Source: Acidovorax sp. Leaf78
GTDB lineage: Bacteria > Pseudomonadota > Gammaproteobacteria > Burkholderiales > Burkholderiaceae_C
DNA: 64,000 nucleotides
NCBI RefSeq assembly: GCF_001422735.1
Contig: NZ_LMLZ01000006.1
Coordinates: 1-64,000, forward strand
Direction: 5' to 3'
Shown here: piece after piece, positions 34,222 through 44,529 of the stretch
Layout of the letters: each line of letters opens with the position of its first letter
Numbering within the stretch: position 1 is the stretch's first letter
The notes under the pieces: model-generated
The model's database searches: none
The model's input: only the letters and a program-made list of their open reading frames with translations
What the model was told of the DNA's origin: nothing
Program-made: the position numbers and the translations under genes

Positions 34222-35247
34222 ATGTCTTCTTCCAGTTCCCGTCCGCCCGCCGGCCCTGCGGCGGCCCCCGCCCCCGATGCCGGCGGCCCGTCCGCACCGG
34301 CGCCCGCAACGCGCCCCGTGCTTCGCCGCCCCACCGTGGCCGCCAAGGCTGCGCCCGCGCGGCCCGCGCCACCGCCCCGGCCGTCCCGTGCGCCTGCACC
34401 GTCCGGCTACCGCACTGCGTCGGGCACCGGGTTCGTCGCCCCGGTGCGCCAGGCGCCCGCGCCTGCCGTGCGCACGGTGGCACCCAACGGCCTGGTCAGC
34501 TCGCGCCTGAACAAGCGCATGGCAGAGCTGGGCATGTGCTCGCGCCGCGAGGCCGACGAATGGGTCGCGCTGGGCTGGGTCAAGGTCAATGGCCTGGTGG
34601 CAGAGATGGGCCAGCAGGTGCTGCCCACCGACCGCATCGAGGTCGACAAGGTCGCGCAGAGCTTTCAGGAGCAGCGCGTCACCATCTTGCTGCACAAGCC
34701 CATGGGCTACGTGAGCGGCCAGGCCGAAGACGGCCACACCCCCGCCGTGGCGCTGATCAACCCCCGCACCCACTGGCGCGACGACCCCAGCCGCAACCGC
34801 TTTTCGCCCCCGCAGCTGCGCGGCCTGGCGCCCTGCGGGCGGCTCGATATCGACTCGGTGGGCCTACTGGTGCTGACGCAGGACGGCCGCGTGGCGCGCC
34901 ACCTGATCGGCGAAGACTCCACGGTCGACAAGGAATACCTGGTGCGCGTGCAGTACGGCGACGTCACCACCGATGTGCAGGCGGCGTTTCCGCGCGAAGA
35001 GCTGGCGCGGCTGTGCCACGGGCTGTCGCTCGACGGCCAGGCCTTGAAACCCGCCAAGGTGGACTGGCAGAACCCCGAGCAGCTGCGCTTCGTGCTCAAC
35101 GAGGGCAAGAAGCGCCAGATCCGCCGCATGTGCGAGCAGGTGGGCCTGAAGGTGGTGGGGCTCAAGCGCATCCGCATCGGCCGGGTGACCCTGGGCAACC
35201 TGCCGGTGGGGCAGTGGCGCTACCTGTCGCCCCATGAACAGTTCTGA
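34222..35247 (+). CDS. 23S rRNA pseudouridine synthase, RluF-like
   Basis: A 341-residue RsuA/RluB/E/F-family pseudouridine synthase. After a disordered Pro/Ala-rich extension (1-90) come an S4 RNA-binding domain (about 95-145, RLNKRMAELGMCSRREADEWV) and the catalytic domain. The nucleophile is Asp209 in CGRLDIDSVGLLVLTQD. The C-terminal KRIRIGRVTLGNLPVGQWRYLS most resembles RluF, which modifies U2604 of 23S rRNA, but RluB/E cannot be excluded. The ATG at 34222 begins an acceptable N-terminus; the true length of the disordered tail is uncertain. Confidence 0.86.
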   Translation: MSSSSSRPPAGPAAAPAPDAGGPSAPAPATRPVLRRPTVAAKAAPARPAPPPRPSRAPAPSGYRTASGTGFVAPVRQAPAPAVRTVAPNGLVSSRLNKRMAELGMCSRREADEWVALGWVKVNGLVAEMGQQVLPTDRIEVDKVAQSFQEQRVTILLHKPMGYVSGQAEDGHTPAVALINPRTHWRDDPSRNRFSPPQLRGLAPCGRLDIDSVGLLVLTQDGRVARHLIGEDSTVDKEYLVRVQYGDVTTDVQAAFPREELARLCHGLSLDGQALKPAKVDWQNPEQLRFVLNEGKKRQIRRMCEQVGLKVVGLKRIRIGRVTLGNLPVGQWRYLSPHEQF

Positions 35248-35362
35248 TACTGCATACGCGGCATGAGCGCCCAGGCCCGCCACCCATCGTCGCAGCGGCT
35301 CGCCTGGCGTGGGCTGCAGGGCCCGTATTCGGGCTGTTTTGAGCGGGATTGACCTCACGGCC

Positions 35363-36670
35363 ATGGCTTCCAACACTCGCCCCCGTTCGCGCCCGGCCGC
35401 GCCAGCCGCAACACCGGCACCAACGGCTGCAGCGCCGCGGCCCTTGCGGCAACTGCGGGCGTCGGACCTGCGCGGCGTGGCACGGCTGGCCACCCAGGCC
35501 ACCACGGGCATCACCCGCGTGGTCGAGGGCGTACACCAGTCGGTGCTGGGCACCCTGGGCTTGCCGGGCGGCGCGCAGCCGGGCCAGGCGCGCGGGTTCA
35601 CCGGGCTGGTCTACCAGAGCATCCGCGGAGTGACCCGCCTGGTGGATGCCGGACTGCAGGCGGGCCTGCAGCGGCTCGAACCCCTGGTGCCCCTGGTGCA
35701 GGGCCCTGCGGAGGCCGGCGTGCAGTGGGAGCGCCAAGCCGTGATGGCGGCGCTGAACGGCGTGATGGGCGACCGGCTGCAGGCCGACCACAACCCGCTG
35801 TGTACGCCCATGGGCTTTTACCAGCAGGGCTTACCGCTGGACCCCGCGGCGCTGGGCACTGCGGGCCGCGCCACTGGCAAGCTGCTGGTCCTGGTGCACG
35901 GCCTGTGCATGAACGACCTGCAGTGGCAGCGCGGCGGCCACGACCACGGCGCCTACCTGGCGCTGGCGCTGGGCTACACGCCGGTCTACCTGCGCTACAA
36001 CACGGGGCTGCACACCTCCACCAACGGCGCCGAGCTGTCCCGCATGCTCGACGCACTGGTGGCGGCCTGGCCCGTGCCGGTCACGGACGTCGCAATCCTG
36101 GCCCACAGCATGGGCGGGCTGGTGGCCCGCAGCGCCTGCCAGCACGCGGCTGCCGGCGACCAGGCGCCGGCCGTACGCTGGCAGGGCCTGTTGCGCCACC
36201 TGGTCTGCCTGGGCACGCCGCACCACGGCGCGCCGCTGGAGCGGGCCGGCAGCTGGGTGGACGTGCTGCTGGGCAGCTCGGCCTATTCGCGCCCCTTTGC
36301 GCGGCTGGCGCAGCTGCGCAGCGCCGGCATCACCGACCTGCGCTACGGCCACGTGTGCGATGCCGACTGGGCCGGGCGCGACCGCTTTCGCCAAAGCCCC
36401 GACCAGCGCACCCCCGTGCCCCTGCCGCCCGGCGTGGCGTGTTGCACCGTGGCGGCCACACTGGCAGTGCGCCGTAGCCCGGTGGCCGAGCGCCTGCTGG
36501 GCGACGGCCTGGTGCCATTGCGCAGCGCCCTGGGGATCCACGATGATGCGCGGCGTTGCCTGCAGTTCGCGCAGGACCGGCAGGCGGTGTTCCACGGCAT
36601 GGGTCATCTGGCGATGTTGGACGACGTGCGGGTGGCCCGCCAGGTCGAACAATGGCTGACAACCGCTTGA
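35363..36670 (+). CDS. Alpha/beta hydrolase (lipase-like, PGAP1/GPI-deacylase type)
   Basis: A 435-residue alpha/beta hydrolase. The oxyanion-hole VLVHGL (176-181) and nucleophile elbow AHSMGG (Ser249) are clear, followed by LVCLGTPHHGAPLERAG, typical of lipases acting on large or membrane-bound esters. The catalytic His is probably in GMGHLAMLD near the C-terminus. An N-terminal region of about 150 residues is rich in Ala/Arg and amphipathic helices (residues 30-130) with no signal peptide. Its substrate is unknown; the protein could act on intracellular lipids or polyester. No operon partners are evident. Confidence 0.8.
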   Translation: MASNTRPRSRPAAPAATPAPTAAAPRPLRQLRASDLRGVARLATQATTGITRVVEGVHQSVLGTLGLPGGAQPGQARGFTGLVYQSIRGVTRLVDAGLQAGLQRLEPLVPLVQGPAEAGVQWERQAVMAALNGVMGDRLQADHNPLCTPMGFYQQGLPLDPAALGTAGRATGKLLVLVHGLCMNDLQWQRGGHDHGAYLALALGYTPVYLRYNTGLHTSTNGAELSRMLDALVAAWPVPVTDVAILAHSMGGLVARSACQHAAAGDQAPAVRWQGLLRHLVCLGTPHHGAPLERAGSWVDVLLGSSAYSRPFARLAQLRSAGITDLRYGHVCDADWAGRDRFRQSPDQRTPVPLPPGVACCTVAATLAVRRSPVAERLLGDGLVPLRSALGIHDDARRCLQFAQDRQAVFHGMGHLAMLDDVRVARQVEQWLTTA

Positions 36671-36766
36671 AAACGACCGGAGGGTGCCTTTTTGGTGCCG
36701 ATGGGGCTGACAGACGGAGAGACGCCGCTACCATGCGGCTGTGCGATACACAACAAGGAGAAGCTA

Positions 36767-37702
36767 GTGAGCGACGTGAAATACCGCCTGGTAACCCGCA
36801 GCGACTTTGACGGCCTGGTCTGTGCCGTGCTGCTCAATGAGCTCAACCTCATCGACGAGATCACCTTCGTCCATCCCAAGGACATGCAGGACGGCAAGAT
36901 TGCCATCACCAGCCGCGACATCACCACCAACCTGCCCTATGTGCCCGGCGCCCACCTGGTGTTCGACCACCACGAGTCCGAAACCGTGCGCAATTCGGGC
37001 CGCCGCGACGAGAACCACATCATCGAGGCGCACGCCCCGTCGGCCGCGCGCGTGGTCTACAACTACTACGGCGGCAAGGCCGCATTCCCGCGCGTCACCG
37101 AAGAAATGATGGCCGCCGTGGACCAGGCCGACTCGGCCCAGTACTCGCGCGAGGACATCCTGGACCCGCAGGGCTGGGTGCTGCTGAACTACATGATGGA
37201 TTCGCGCACGGGCCTGGGGCGCTTTCGCGACTTCCGCATCAGCAACTACGCGCTGATGATGGACCTGATCCAGTACTGCCGCGACCACACCATCGAAGAG
37301 ATCCTGGCCCTGCCCGACGTACAGGAGCGCGTGCAGCTGTACCGCGAGCAGGCCGCCAAGGCCAAGGAGCAGCTGCTGCGCTGCGGCATCGACATCGGCA
37401 AGCTGGTGGTGCTGGACCTGCGCGACGAAGAGACGATCTGGGCGACCAACCGCTTCATGATCTACGCGCTGTTCCCCGGCTCCAACATCTCCATCCACGT
37501 GATGTGGGGCCTGCAAAAGCAGAACACCGTGTTCGCCACCGGCAAGTCCATTCTGGACCGCAGCAGCCAGGTGCACGTGGGCAACCTGATGCTGGAGTTC
37601 GGTGGCGGCGGCCATGCAGCGGCCGGCACCTGCCAGGTGGCCAACGACCGGGCCGACAAGATCCTGCAGTCGCTGGTGCAACGCATCACCCTCGAAGGCT
37701 GA
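36767..37702 (+). CDS. DHH-family phosphoesterase
   Basis: A 311-residue DHH/DHHA1 phosphoesterase. Metal-binding motifs are DFDG (Asp13, Asp15) and DHH (67-69, in VFDHHES), and the C-terminal DHHA1 domain ends with [11 protein letters not shown]. Family members hydrolyse phosphodiester or phosphoanhydride bonds (nanoRNA, c-di-AMP or pGpG degradation, exopolyphosphatase); which applies cannot be told. The start is a GTG at 36767, chosen because AAGGAG lies 7 nt upstream and [11 protein letters not shown] begins the domain at once. The upstream ATG in frame lies before the ribosome-binding site and was rejected. Confidence 0.85.
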   Translation: MSDVKYRLVTRSDFDGLVCAVLLNELNLIDEITFVHPKDMQDGKIAITSRDITTNLPYVPGAHLVFDHHESETVRNSGRRDENHIIEAHAPSAARVVYNYYGGKAAFPRVTEEMMAAVDQADSAQYSREDILDPQGWVLLNYMMDSRTGLGRFRDFRISNYALMMDLIQYCRDHTIEEILALPDVQERVQLYREQAAKAKEQLLRCGIDIGKLVVLDLRDEETIWATNRFMIYALFPGSNISIHVMWGLQKQNTVFATGKSILDRSSQVHVGNLMLEFGGGGHAAAGTCQVANDRADKILQSLVQRITLEG

Positions 37703-37934
37703 AGCGCCGCGCTCCGGTGGTCTTGCCACCAGGAGCGCGCGCCGGGCAGTGCGCGGGGAAGCCCCCGCCGGGGCTGAAAATCGCTGGCTGCCACGCCAGT
37801 ACCCGCGGGGCCTGCCCCCCGTCCTCTTGAAAATGGGGCAGCTTGCCCCCAGGTCATCGCCTGCCAGGCCGGGCGGCTCCCGCGGGGCTGCGCCGGCTGA
37901 CGTTTTTTTTACCCTGATCCAGAGCATTCATCCC

Positions 37935-39923
37935 ATGAGCAAGCAAACCCTGTCCTTCCAGGCCGAAGTGGCCCAGCTGCTGCACCTGGTCACGCATTCG
38001 CTGTATTCCAACCAGGAAATCTTCCTGCGCGAGCTGATCTCCAACGCGTCGGACGCGTGCGACAAGCTGCGTTTTGAAGCGCTGAACAACAACGCCCTGT
38101 ACGAAGACGCGCCCGACCTGCAAGTGCGCGTGACCTTCGATCAGGCCGCCAAGACGCTCACCATCACCGACACCGGCATCGGCATGAGCCAGCAGGAGGC
38201 CATCGACCACCTGGGCACCATCGCCAAGAGCGGCACCAAGGACTTCATGGGCAAGCTCTCGGGCGACCAGAAGCAGGATGCGCAACTTATCGGCCAGTTC
38301 GGCGTGGGCTTCTACTCGGGCTTCATCGTGGCCGACAAGATCACCGTCGAATCGCGCCGCGCGGGCCTGCCGGCCAGTGAAGGCGTGCGCTGGGTGAGCG
38401 GCGGCACGGGCGACTTCGAGGTCGAAGCCATCACCCGTGCAGAGCGCGGCACCAGCATCATCCTGCACCTGCGCGACGATGCGGAGGAATACCTCAACGC
38501 CTGGAAGCTCAAGTCCGTCATCGCCAAGTATTCGGACCACATCAGCCTGCCCATCCTGATGGAAAAGGAAGAGTGGAAAGACGGCGAGCTGATCACCCCC
38601 GGCGACGAAGCCGGTGGCCGCCAGCCCGGCGGCATGGTCAAGACCGGCGAGTGGGAAACCATCAACAAGGCCAGCGCCCTGTGGACCCGCCCCAAGAAGG
38701 ACGTGACCGAAGAGCAGTACACCGAGTTCTACAAGGCCATCAGCCACGACCACGAGGCCCCGCTGACCTGGGCACACAACCGCGTCGAGGGCAACACCGA
38801 ATACACGCAGCTGCTGTACATCCCTGCCAAGGCGCCGTTCGATTTGTGGAACCGCGACAAGAAGGCGGGCGTGAAGCTCTACGTCAAGCGCGTGTTCATC
38901 ATGGACGACGCCGAGGCGCTGATGCCCACCTACCTGCGCTTCGTCAAGGGCGTGATCGACTCGGCCGACCTGCCGCTGAACGTGAGCCGCGAACTGCTGC
39001 AGGAAAGCCGCGATGTGCGCGCCATCCGCGAAGGCTCGACCAAGCGCGTGCTGAGCATGCTGGAAGACCTGGCCAAGCACGACAAGCATGACGTTGCGGC
39101 TGCCGGCAGCGACGGCGCAGCCGACGCCGTCACCGACGTGGTCGATGCCGACGACAAGGCGAAGGAAGGCAAGTACACCGCGTTCTACGCCGAATTCGGC
39201 TCGGTGCTCAAGGAAGGCCTGGGCGAAGACTTCGGCAACCGCGAGCGCCTAGCCAAGCTGCTGCGCTTTGCCAGCACCACGAGCGATGCCGTGACGGTGG
39301 GCTTTGCCGACTACAAGGCGCGCATGAAAGAGGGCCAGGAGGCCATCTACTACATCACCGCCGACACCCTGGCCGCCGCCAAGAACAGCCCGCAGCTCGA
39401 GGTCTTCAAGAAGAAGGGCATCGAAGTGCTGCTGATGACCGACCGCGTGGACGAGTGGGCGCTGAACTACCTGCAGGACTTTGACGGCACGCCGCTGCAA
39501 AGCGTGGCCAAGGGCGCGGTGGACCTGGGCAAGCTGCAGGACGAGGCCGAGAAGAAGGCCGCCGAAGAGGCCGCCGAGACGTTTGCGCCCGTGCTCGCCA
39601 AGCTCAAGGAGGCCCTGAAGGACAAGGCCGACGACGTGCGCGTGACCACCCGTCTGGTGGACTCACCGGCCTGCCTGGTGGTGCAGGACGACGGCATGAG
39701 CAACCAGCTCGCGCGCCTGCTCAAGCAAGCCGGCCAGCAGGCCCCGCAGTCCAAGCCCGTGCTGGAGGTGAACGCCGAACACGCGCTGGTCAAGAAGCTC
39801 GATGGCAGCGTGCACTTCCACGACCTGGCGCACATCCTGTTCGACCAGGCTTTGCTGGCCGAAGGCGGCCTGCCCGAAGACCCGGCGGCCTATGTGCGCC
39901 GTGTGAATGCGCTGCTGGTGTGA
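37935..39923 (+). CDS. htpG: Molecular chaperone HtpG (Hsp90)
   Basis: A 662-residue Hsp90-family ATPase chaperone of the cytoplasm. N-terminal GHKL ATP-binding motifs are present: [29 protein letters not shown] and [11 protein letters not shown]. The middle-domain arginine loop is in [19 protein letters not shown]. The C-terminal dimerisation domain ends with [23 protein letters not shown]. The length is typical once an insertion around residue 220 ([11 protein letters not shown]) and one near residue 390 (Ala/Asp-rich) are taken into account. The ATG at 37935 starts at the conserved [12 protein letters not shown]; longer reading is spurious. A terminator follows the gene. Confidence 0.96.
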   Translation: MSKQTLSFQAEVAQLLHLVTHSLYSNQEIFLRELISNASDACDKLRFEALNNNALYEDAPDLQVRVTFDQAAKTLTITDTGIGMSQQEAIDHLGTIAKSGTKDFMGKLSGDQKQDAQLIGQFGVGFYSGFIVADKITVESRRAGLPASEGVRWVSGGTGDFEVEAITRAERGTSIILHLRDDAEEYLNAWKLKSVIAKYSDHISLPILMEKEEWKDGELITPGDEAGGRQPGGMVKTGEWETINKASALWTRPKKDVTEEQYTEFYKAISHDHEAPLTWAHNRVEGNTEYTQLLYIPAKAPFDLWNRDKKAGVKLYVKRVFIMDDAEALMPTYLRFVKGVIDSADLPLNVSRELLQESRDVRAIREGSTKRVLSMLEDLAKHDKHDVAAAGSDGAADAVTDVVDADDKAKEGKYTAFYAEFGSVLKEGLGEDFGNRERLAKLLRFASTTSDAVTVGFADYKARMKEGQEAIYYITADTLAAAKNSPQLEVFKKKGIEVLLMTDRVDEWALNYLQDFDGTPLQSVAKGAVDLGKLQDEAEKKAAEEAAETFAPVLAKLKEALKDKADDVRVTTRLVDSPACLVVQDDGMSNQLARLLKQAGQQAPQSKPVLEVNAEHALVKKLDGSVHFHDLAHILFDQALLAEGGLPEDPAAYVRRVNALLV

Positions 39924-39930
39924 TGTGGCA

Positions 39931-39987
39931 GTGAAATCGGCCTCTACCGCGCGATGGTAGGGCGCTAATCGCTATTTAAAACATAGC
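39931..39987. repeat. Copy of the ~60-bp interspersed hairpin repeat
   Basis: AAATCGGCCTCTACCGCGCG and GGCGCTAATCGCTATTTAAA with ACATAG. It lies between the htpG stop and its terminator. Confidence 0.65.
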
Positions 39988-40021
39988 AAACCCGGGTTCC
40001 GCCAGGACCCCGGGTTTTTTT
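39988..40021 (+). terminator. Rho-independent terminator of htpG
   Basis: AAACCCGGG and CCCGGGTTT form a 9-bp stem around a 12-nt loop, followed by a T-run (40015-40021). Confidence 0.88.
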
Positions 40022-40212
40022 ACGCCCTCACGCTGCGCAGGCAGGGTGTGGCTGGGAGGAACGGCGGGGAGGAGGGTGGGCAGACCGCTGGGCGTGCAGG
40101 AAGGGGCGCGGTCAGGACCGGCTTGCGCCATGGCGCGGCTGTGGTGCGGCTGCGGGGCTCGGCGGAGCAGCCGAGCGGGTGGGCGTTGTTGTGCACCGCG
40201 CGCCGGTGGAGC

Positions 40213-40521
40213 TCACTCCTCGGTCTGCGCCTTTTCCAGGATGCGGGTGTGCGCCCGGTTGCGCTCCTGCGGGTCGGCGTCCATCAGTTCCTTGAGCGCG
40301 CTCTGGGGCGCCACCAGGCCCTTGCGCCGGTCGTTCTTCACCGGCATGTTGCGCCAGCCCGAAAGCACCAGCCAGTCCCACAGGTCGGGCGGCAGCTCGT
40401 GCGTAACGGTCATCTTGATCGGCCCGCGGATGATGGTGGAGCCCACCGGCGGGAGGGAGCCGACGGGCGCGCTGCGGCGCTTTTGCCGGATCGAGAGAGC
40501 GTTGCGAATCCAGTCCTTCAT
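40213..40521 (-). CDS. Small hypothetical protein
   Basis: A 102-residue basic protein that I do not recognise. It starts MKDWIRNALSIRQKRRSAP and has a central PDLWDWLVLSGWRNMPVKNDRRKG segment, with no signal peptide or transmembrane helix. The ATG at 40521 was chosen within a slightly longer reading frame. Codon use looks normal for the genome (GC-rich third positions), which supports it being real. It stands alone, convergent to htpG. Confidence 0.6.
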   Translation of the reverse strand: MKDWIRNALSIRQKRRSAPVGSLPPVGSTIIRGPIKMTVTHELPPDLWDWLVLSGWRNMPVKNDRRKGLVAPQSALKELMDADPQERNRAHTRILEKAQTEE

Positions 40522-40854
40522 GGGGTCGGTGGTCAGTCCAAAGGTTGGTGATAGACGCAGCATAGCTCAGTGGCCAAGACCACATCCAGCGGCATATTGC
40601 ACGGCCGAAGTGGACGACCACGCGTAGCCGAGTGGCACAAAGCCAACGCTACCAGCCGGTAGAATGTCAACGATTGTTGCAACGCGGCGAACCGCCCGTA
40701 GTATCGATAAATTCGGTCCCAGCCTTCAGCCGCTGTGCTCAAGGCAGATTTCACGCACTCCCTTTGCACCGACTTTTTTTCCAACCCGAAAGGGGCTTGG
40801 TGAGGTTGCGGCGTGACCCAAAAGGCTTGAGCCATTCCACACCCAGGAGCATTT
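40522..40854. promoter_or_regulatory. Divergent upstream region of the IPTL-CTERM surface protein gene
   Basis: A 333-bp gap, noticeably less GC-rich than its flanks, as expected for a promoter region. The surface protein gene has an AGGAG site at 40847-40851 or close by. No tRNA or other RNA gene was found despite a tRNA-like string near 40565. Confidence 0.5.
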
Positions 40855-43800
40855 ATGTTGTTCAGTTCATTGGCGCGTCTGTTCGCGCGAGAACATCCCC
40901 CCAGTCGGCATGTGCTGGCGGCGGGCGATACCTTGCTTCCCACCCCGGTCGCGGCAGTGAAGCCGCGTGCCGTGCGGCGCCTGCGCTGGCTGCTGCTGGC
41001 GGGTGGCCTGTGTGCGGGGGCTGCGATGGCGCAGTCGGCCGACCTGGTGGTGAACCATTCGGACTCGCCAGACCCCGGCCCGGCCGGCGGCATCTTCACG
41101 TACACGCTGCGCATCGACAACAACGGCCCCAACGGTGCGACTGGTGTCACGTTGTCCGACACGCTCCCCGTGGGCTCGACCTTCATTGATGTCAACACCA
41201 CCGCCGGCACCTGCAACCAGGCGGGCGGAACCGTCAATTGCGCCCTGGGCAGCATTCCGTTCAATTCCAACCAGACCGTGACCATCCGCGTGCGCCTGCC
41301 GTCTGCAGGCGTGTGGACGAACACGGCCACGGCGGGCGCCACCACGTCCGACCCCAACACCAGCAACAACGTCAACAGCATCCAGGACACGACGGCCACG
41401 CAGGCGGCCGACCTGGCGCTCACGGCCACGCCGTCGCTGGCCAACGTGACAGCCGGCCAGAACTACAGCTACGCGCTGCAGGTTGCCAACCAGGGCCCCA
41501 ACGACGCCACGGGCAGCCAGCGCATCAGCTTCACCGTGCCCGCAGGCGCGTCCGTCACGGCCGCCCCTTCGGGTGGCGGTTGGACATGTACGCCATCGGC
41601 AGGCTACCCGCTGGCCAGCGGCGCATCTGTGGCTTGCACGCGCTCGGCCACACTGGCCAACGGTGCGACCACGACCGTGCTCACCGTGCCCGCGGTGTCC
41701 CATGTCAACGGCACCGTCACCGCCGCATTCGCGGTGGCGGGCTTCAAGCCCGACACCTCGGCCATGCCCGACGGCGATTCTTCCAACAACACCGTGTCGG
41801 TCGATGTGACCTCGGCATCCGGTGCCGATGTGCAGATCACGAAGACGGTGCCCGCGGGCTCCAACGTGGGCCTGGGCAGTGACGTCAGCTACACGCTCAC
41901 CCCGCGCCTGAACGGCGGCGTGTCCTTGGCAGGCCAACCCATCACGGTGACCGACACCCTGGGGGCCGGCCTCACCTTCGTCTCCGCCAATGGAGCCGGA
42001 TGGACGTGTGACGCCACCATCACCTGCACACGCACGGAATACACCGGTGCCAACTTCACCAACATGCCGGTCATCACGGTGGTGGCCACGGCCACCAACA
42101 CGGGTGCACTGACCAATACCGCGGGCATCAGCACGGCATTGGCGGACCCGGTGCCGGGCAACAACAGTTCGTCGATCAACGTGACGTCGAGCAACGACGC
42201 GGACATGCAGCTGACCAAGACGGCCAGCATCAACCCCGTGGTGCCCAACCAGGCGTTCAACTACACCATGACCGCGCGCAACGCGGGCCCGCTCGCCGTG
42301 CCTGCCGGCCAGGTCATCACCGTCACCGACCAGGTGCCGGCGGGCGTCACGCTCAGCACGCCGCTCAATGCCTCCGGCTGGACTTGCGATGCACTGCCGT
42401 TCACCGGCCCCGGCGCCTGGACCTGCACGCGCAGCACAGGCCTTGCGGCCAACACCAATGCACCCGTCATCACGGTGTCTGCCGTGTTGACCGGCACGGG
42501 CACGGCCACCAACAACGCCTGCGTCGCCCTGGGCGGCGGTGGGCGTGTGGACAGCAACGCCGGCAACAACTGCACGGGCGTTTCCGTGTCTTCCACCGTC
42601 ACGCAGGCCGACCTGCGCGTGGTGTCCAAGACGGCAGCGCCCGACCCCGTGGTCGCCGGTGCCAACCTGACCTACGTCATCACCGTGGAAAACCTGGGCC
42701 CTGCCAGCGCCACCAACGTGGTGGTGTCCGACACGCTGGCCAGCCTGGTCAACACCGGGGGCTTCCAGTCGGCCACGCCATCGCAAGGTACCTGCACACC
42801 CAACAGCGTGACCAATGGCGCGCAGCAGAACCTGAGCTGCAACCTGGGCACCCTCACCATGGGCGCGCAGGCCACCGTCACGGTGGTGGTGCGCCCCAGC
42901 ATCGGCGCGACCGGCCCGCGCACCAACACCGCGACCGTACGCTCCAACGACGTGGGTGACCCCGTGCAGGGCAACAACAGCGGCAGCGTGACCAGCCAGG
43001 TCACCGCCATCGTGGATGTGACCGCAGCCAAGACCGCCACCCCGGCCTCGGTGCCAGCGGGCGCGCCCATCACGTTCGTCGCCACCATCGGCAACACCGG
43101 CCCCTCGAACGCCCAGACGGTGCAGATGGTGGACACCCTGCCATCGAACGCCGCGTACATCGACACCGTGTCGGTGAGCGGTGGCGGCACCTGCACGCCC
43201 ATCGTGGCGGGCACCGTGGGCGGCACGCTGACCTGCAACTGGACCACCATCAACTCCGGCGTGCAGCAGACGGTGACCTACCGCATGCGCCCCCTGGGCA
43301 CGGCGGCGGGCGGTACCGTGGTCAACAGCCTGGCGGTGACCACGGCCACGGCCGAGTCGAACGGCGCCAACAACAGCGCCACCACCACCACGGCCGTGAC
43401 GGCCGCGCAGCTGGACATCCTGGTCAACAAGGTGGACAGCGCCGACCCGGTGGACCTGGGGCAGCCCACGACGTACACCATCACCATCAACAACAGCGGT
43501 CCGTCGTTCGGTACCAATGTGGTGATGACGGACATCTTCCCGGCACCCGGCTCGGCACCCACGGCCACGTTCAGCTACCAGGGTGCGCTGACGGTCAATG
43601 CCGGCGGCGTATGTACCGAGCCTTCGGTGGGCTCCTCCAGCGGCACGCTGCGCTGTGTGTTCCCGGGGCTGAACAGCGGCCAGAGCGCCACGGTGACCTA
43701 TGTGATGCGCGCCGAGACGCTCACGGTGGGCGGCGCCACCAGCGGCACCGCATTCAACCGTGCGAGCGTGACGGTGGACGAAACCGAAACCACGCTGGCC

Positions 43801-44322
43801 AACAACGTGGTGACGCATGACACCACTGCACGCCGCTTTACCGTGGCCACCGACCTGGCGCTGGTCAAGACAGCCCCCGCGGGCCCCGTGGCCCCGGGTG
43901 CGACCCTGGACTACACCCTGGTGGTCACCAACAACGGCCCCCTCGTGAGTTACGGTGCCCAGGTGGTGGATGCGTTGCCCGCCGGTGTGAGCTTCGTGTC
44001 GGCCGCAGGCTGCGTGGATACCGCGGGCACGGTGCGCTGCTCCATTGGCTCGCTGGCAGTCGGTGCATCGCGCACTTTCACGATCCGCACGACGCTGAGC
44101 TCGCCCTACACAGGCGCCCGGCCACTGGTGAACAACGCCAGCCTGGACGCGCCCGGCGACACCAACCCGGCCAACAACACCTCCAGCGCCACCACCACGG
44201 TGTCCACACCACCCGGCGGCGCGGCCGGCATTCCCACCCTGTCCGAGTGGGGCCTCATCATCCTGTCGGGGCTGCTGGCACTGATGGCCTTCGGCCACGC
44301 TGGCGCCATCCGCCGCAGGTAA
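40855..44322 (+). CDS. IPTL-CTERM surface protein with DUF11 repeats
   Basis: A 1155-residue exported protein. A long leader (about 59 residues, hydrophobic core LRWLLLAGGLCAGAAMA) precedes eight to nine tandem DUF11-type Ig-like domains. Each has a cognate of ADLxxxKTASPDPVxxGxxxTYTLTxxNxGP and NTA at the end of the domain (for example residues 61-180, 185-310, 325-445 and so on). The C-terminus is a textbook IPTL-CTERM sorting signal: IPTLSEWG, a hydrophobic helix (LIILSGLLALMAFGH) and a basic end (AIRRR). The protein should be processed by exosortase H, encoded two hairpins downstream. It is probably surface or extracellular and adhesive. The long antisense ORF across this gene is an artefact of composition. 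Confidence 0.92.
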   Translation: MLFSSLARLFAREHPPSRHVLAAGDTLLPTPVAAVKPRAVRRLRWLLLAGGLCAGAAMAQSADLVVNHSDSPDPGPAGGIFTYTLRIDNNGPNGATGVTLSDTLPVGSTFIDVNTTAGTCNQAGGTVNCALGSIPFNSNQTVTIRVRLPSAGVWTNTATAGATTSDPNTSNNVNSIQDTTATQAADLALTATPSLANVTAGQNYSYALQVANQGPNDATGSQRISFTVPAGASVTAAPSGGGWTCTPSAGYPLASGASVACTRSATLANGATTTVLTVPAVSHVNGTVTAAFAVAGFKPDTSAMPDGDSSNNTVSVDVTSASGADVQITKTVPAGSNVGLGSDVSYTLTPRLNGGVSLAGQPITVTDTLGAGLTFVSANGAGWTCDATITCTRTEYTGANFTNMPVITVVATATNTGALTNTAGISTALADPVPGNNSSSINVTSSNDADMQLTKTASINPVVPNQAFNYTMTARNAGPLAVPAGQVITVTDQVPAGVTLSTPLNASGWTCDALPFTGPGAWTCTRSTGLAANTNAPVITVSAVLTGTGTATNNACVALGGGGRVDSNAGNNCTGVSVSSTVTQADLRVVSKTAAPDPVVAGANLTYVITVENLGPASATNVVVSDTLASLVNTGGFQSATPSQGTCTPNSVTNGAQQNLSCNLGTLTMGAQATVTVVVRPSIGATGPRTNTATVRSNDVGDPVQGNNSGSVTSQVTAIVDVTAAKTATPASVPAGAPITFVATIGNTGPSNAQTVQMVDTLPSNAAYIDTVSVSGGGTCTPIVAGTVGGTLTCNWTTINSGVQQTVTYRMRPLGTAAGGTVVNSLAVTTATAESNGANNSATTTTAVTAAQLDILVNKVDSADPVDLGQPTTYTITINNSGPSFGTNVVMTDIFPAPGSAPTATFSYQGALTVNAGGVCTEPSVGSSSGTLRCVFPGLNSGQSATVTYVMRAETLTVGGATSGTAFNRASVTVDETETTLANNVVTHDTTARRFTVATDLALVKTAPAGPVAPGATLDYTLVVTNNGPLVSYGAQVVDALPAGVSFVSAAGCVDTAGTVRCSIGSLAVGASRTFTIRTTLSSPYTGARPLVNNASLDAPGDTNPANNTSSATTTVSTPPGGAAGIPTLSEWGLIILSGLLALMAFGHAGAIRRR

Positions 44323-44331
44323 CAAGGCGCG

Positions 44332-44416
44332 CTGCGGCCCGCGCAAGCCGGGCCGCAGTCAACCCCCTACGCCCTCTTCACAGGCCAGCACGACGACACC
44401 GGCGTGCTGGCCTGTG
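44332..44416 (+). terminator. Two strong hairpins after the surface protein gene
   Basis: CTGCGGCCCG (44332-44341) pairs with CGGGCCGCAG (44349-44358). CACAGGCCAGCACG (44379-44392) pairs perfectly over 14 bp with CGTGCTGGCCTGTG (44403-44416). T-runs are weak, but together they would strongly reduce readthrough into the exosortase gene. Confidence 0.6.
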
Positions 44417-44529
44417 GCGTTTGTCGATAATGCGCGCTTCGCCTTGCATCGCTTGCTTGTCTTGCCTGCGCCGCTCGCCTGCACCCTCTACCAGCGCAGC
44501 CGGCGCTGCCTTGTTGTCCCGGAGTTCCC

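Noticed and set aside
32401-34773. A 790-codon minus-strand frame across the EAL gene
   Set aside because: Composition shadow; the sense frame has complete EAL, HAMP and membrane segments.
40560-40640. tRNA-like string (TAGCTCAGTGGC)
   Set aside because: No acceptor stem, anticodon arm or T-loop can be formed around it.
40867-44346. A 1159-codon open frame antisense to the surface protein gene
   Set aside because: It is rich in Gly, Arg and His with no domain, and mirrors the GC-rich third positions of the sense gene, which has a signal peptide, repeats and a sorting signal.
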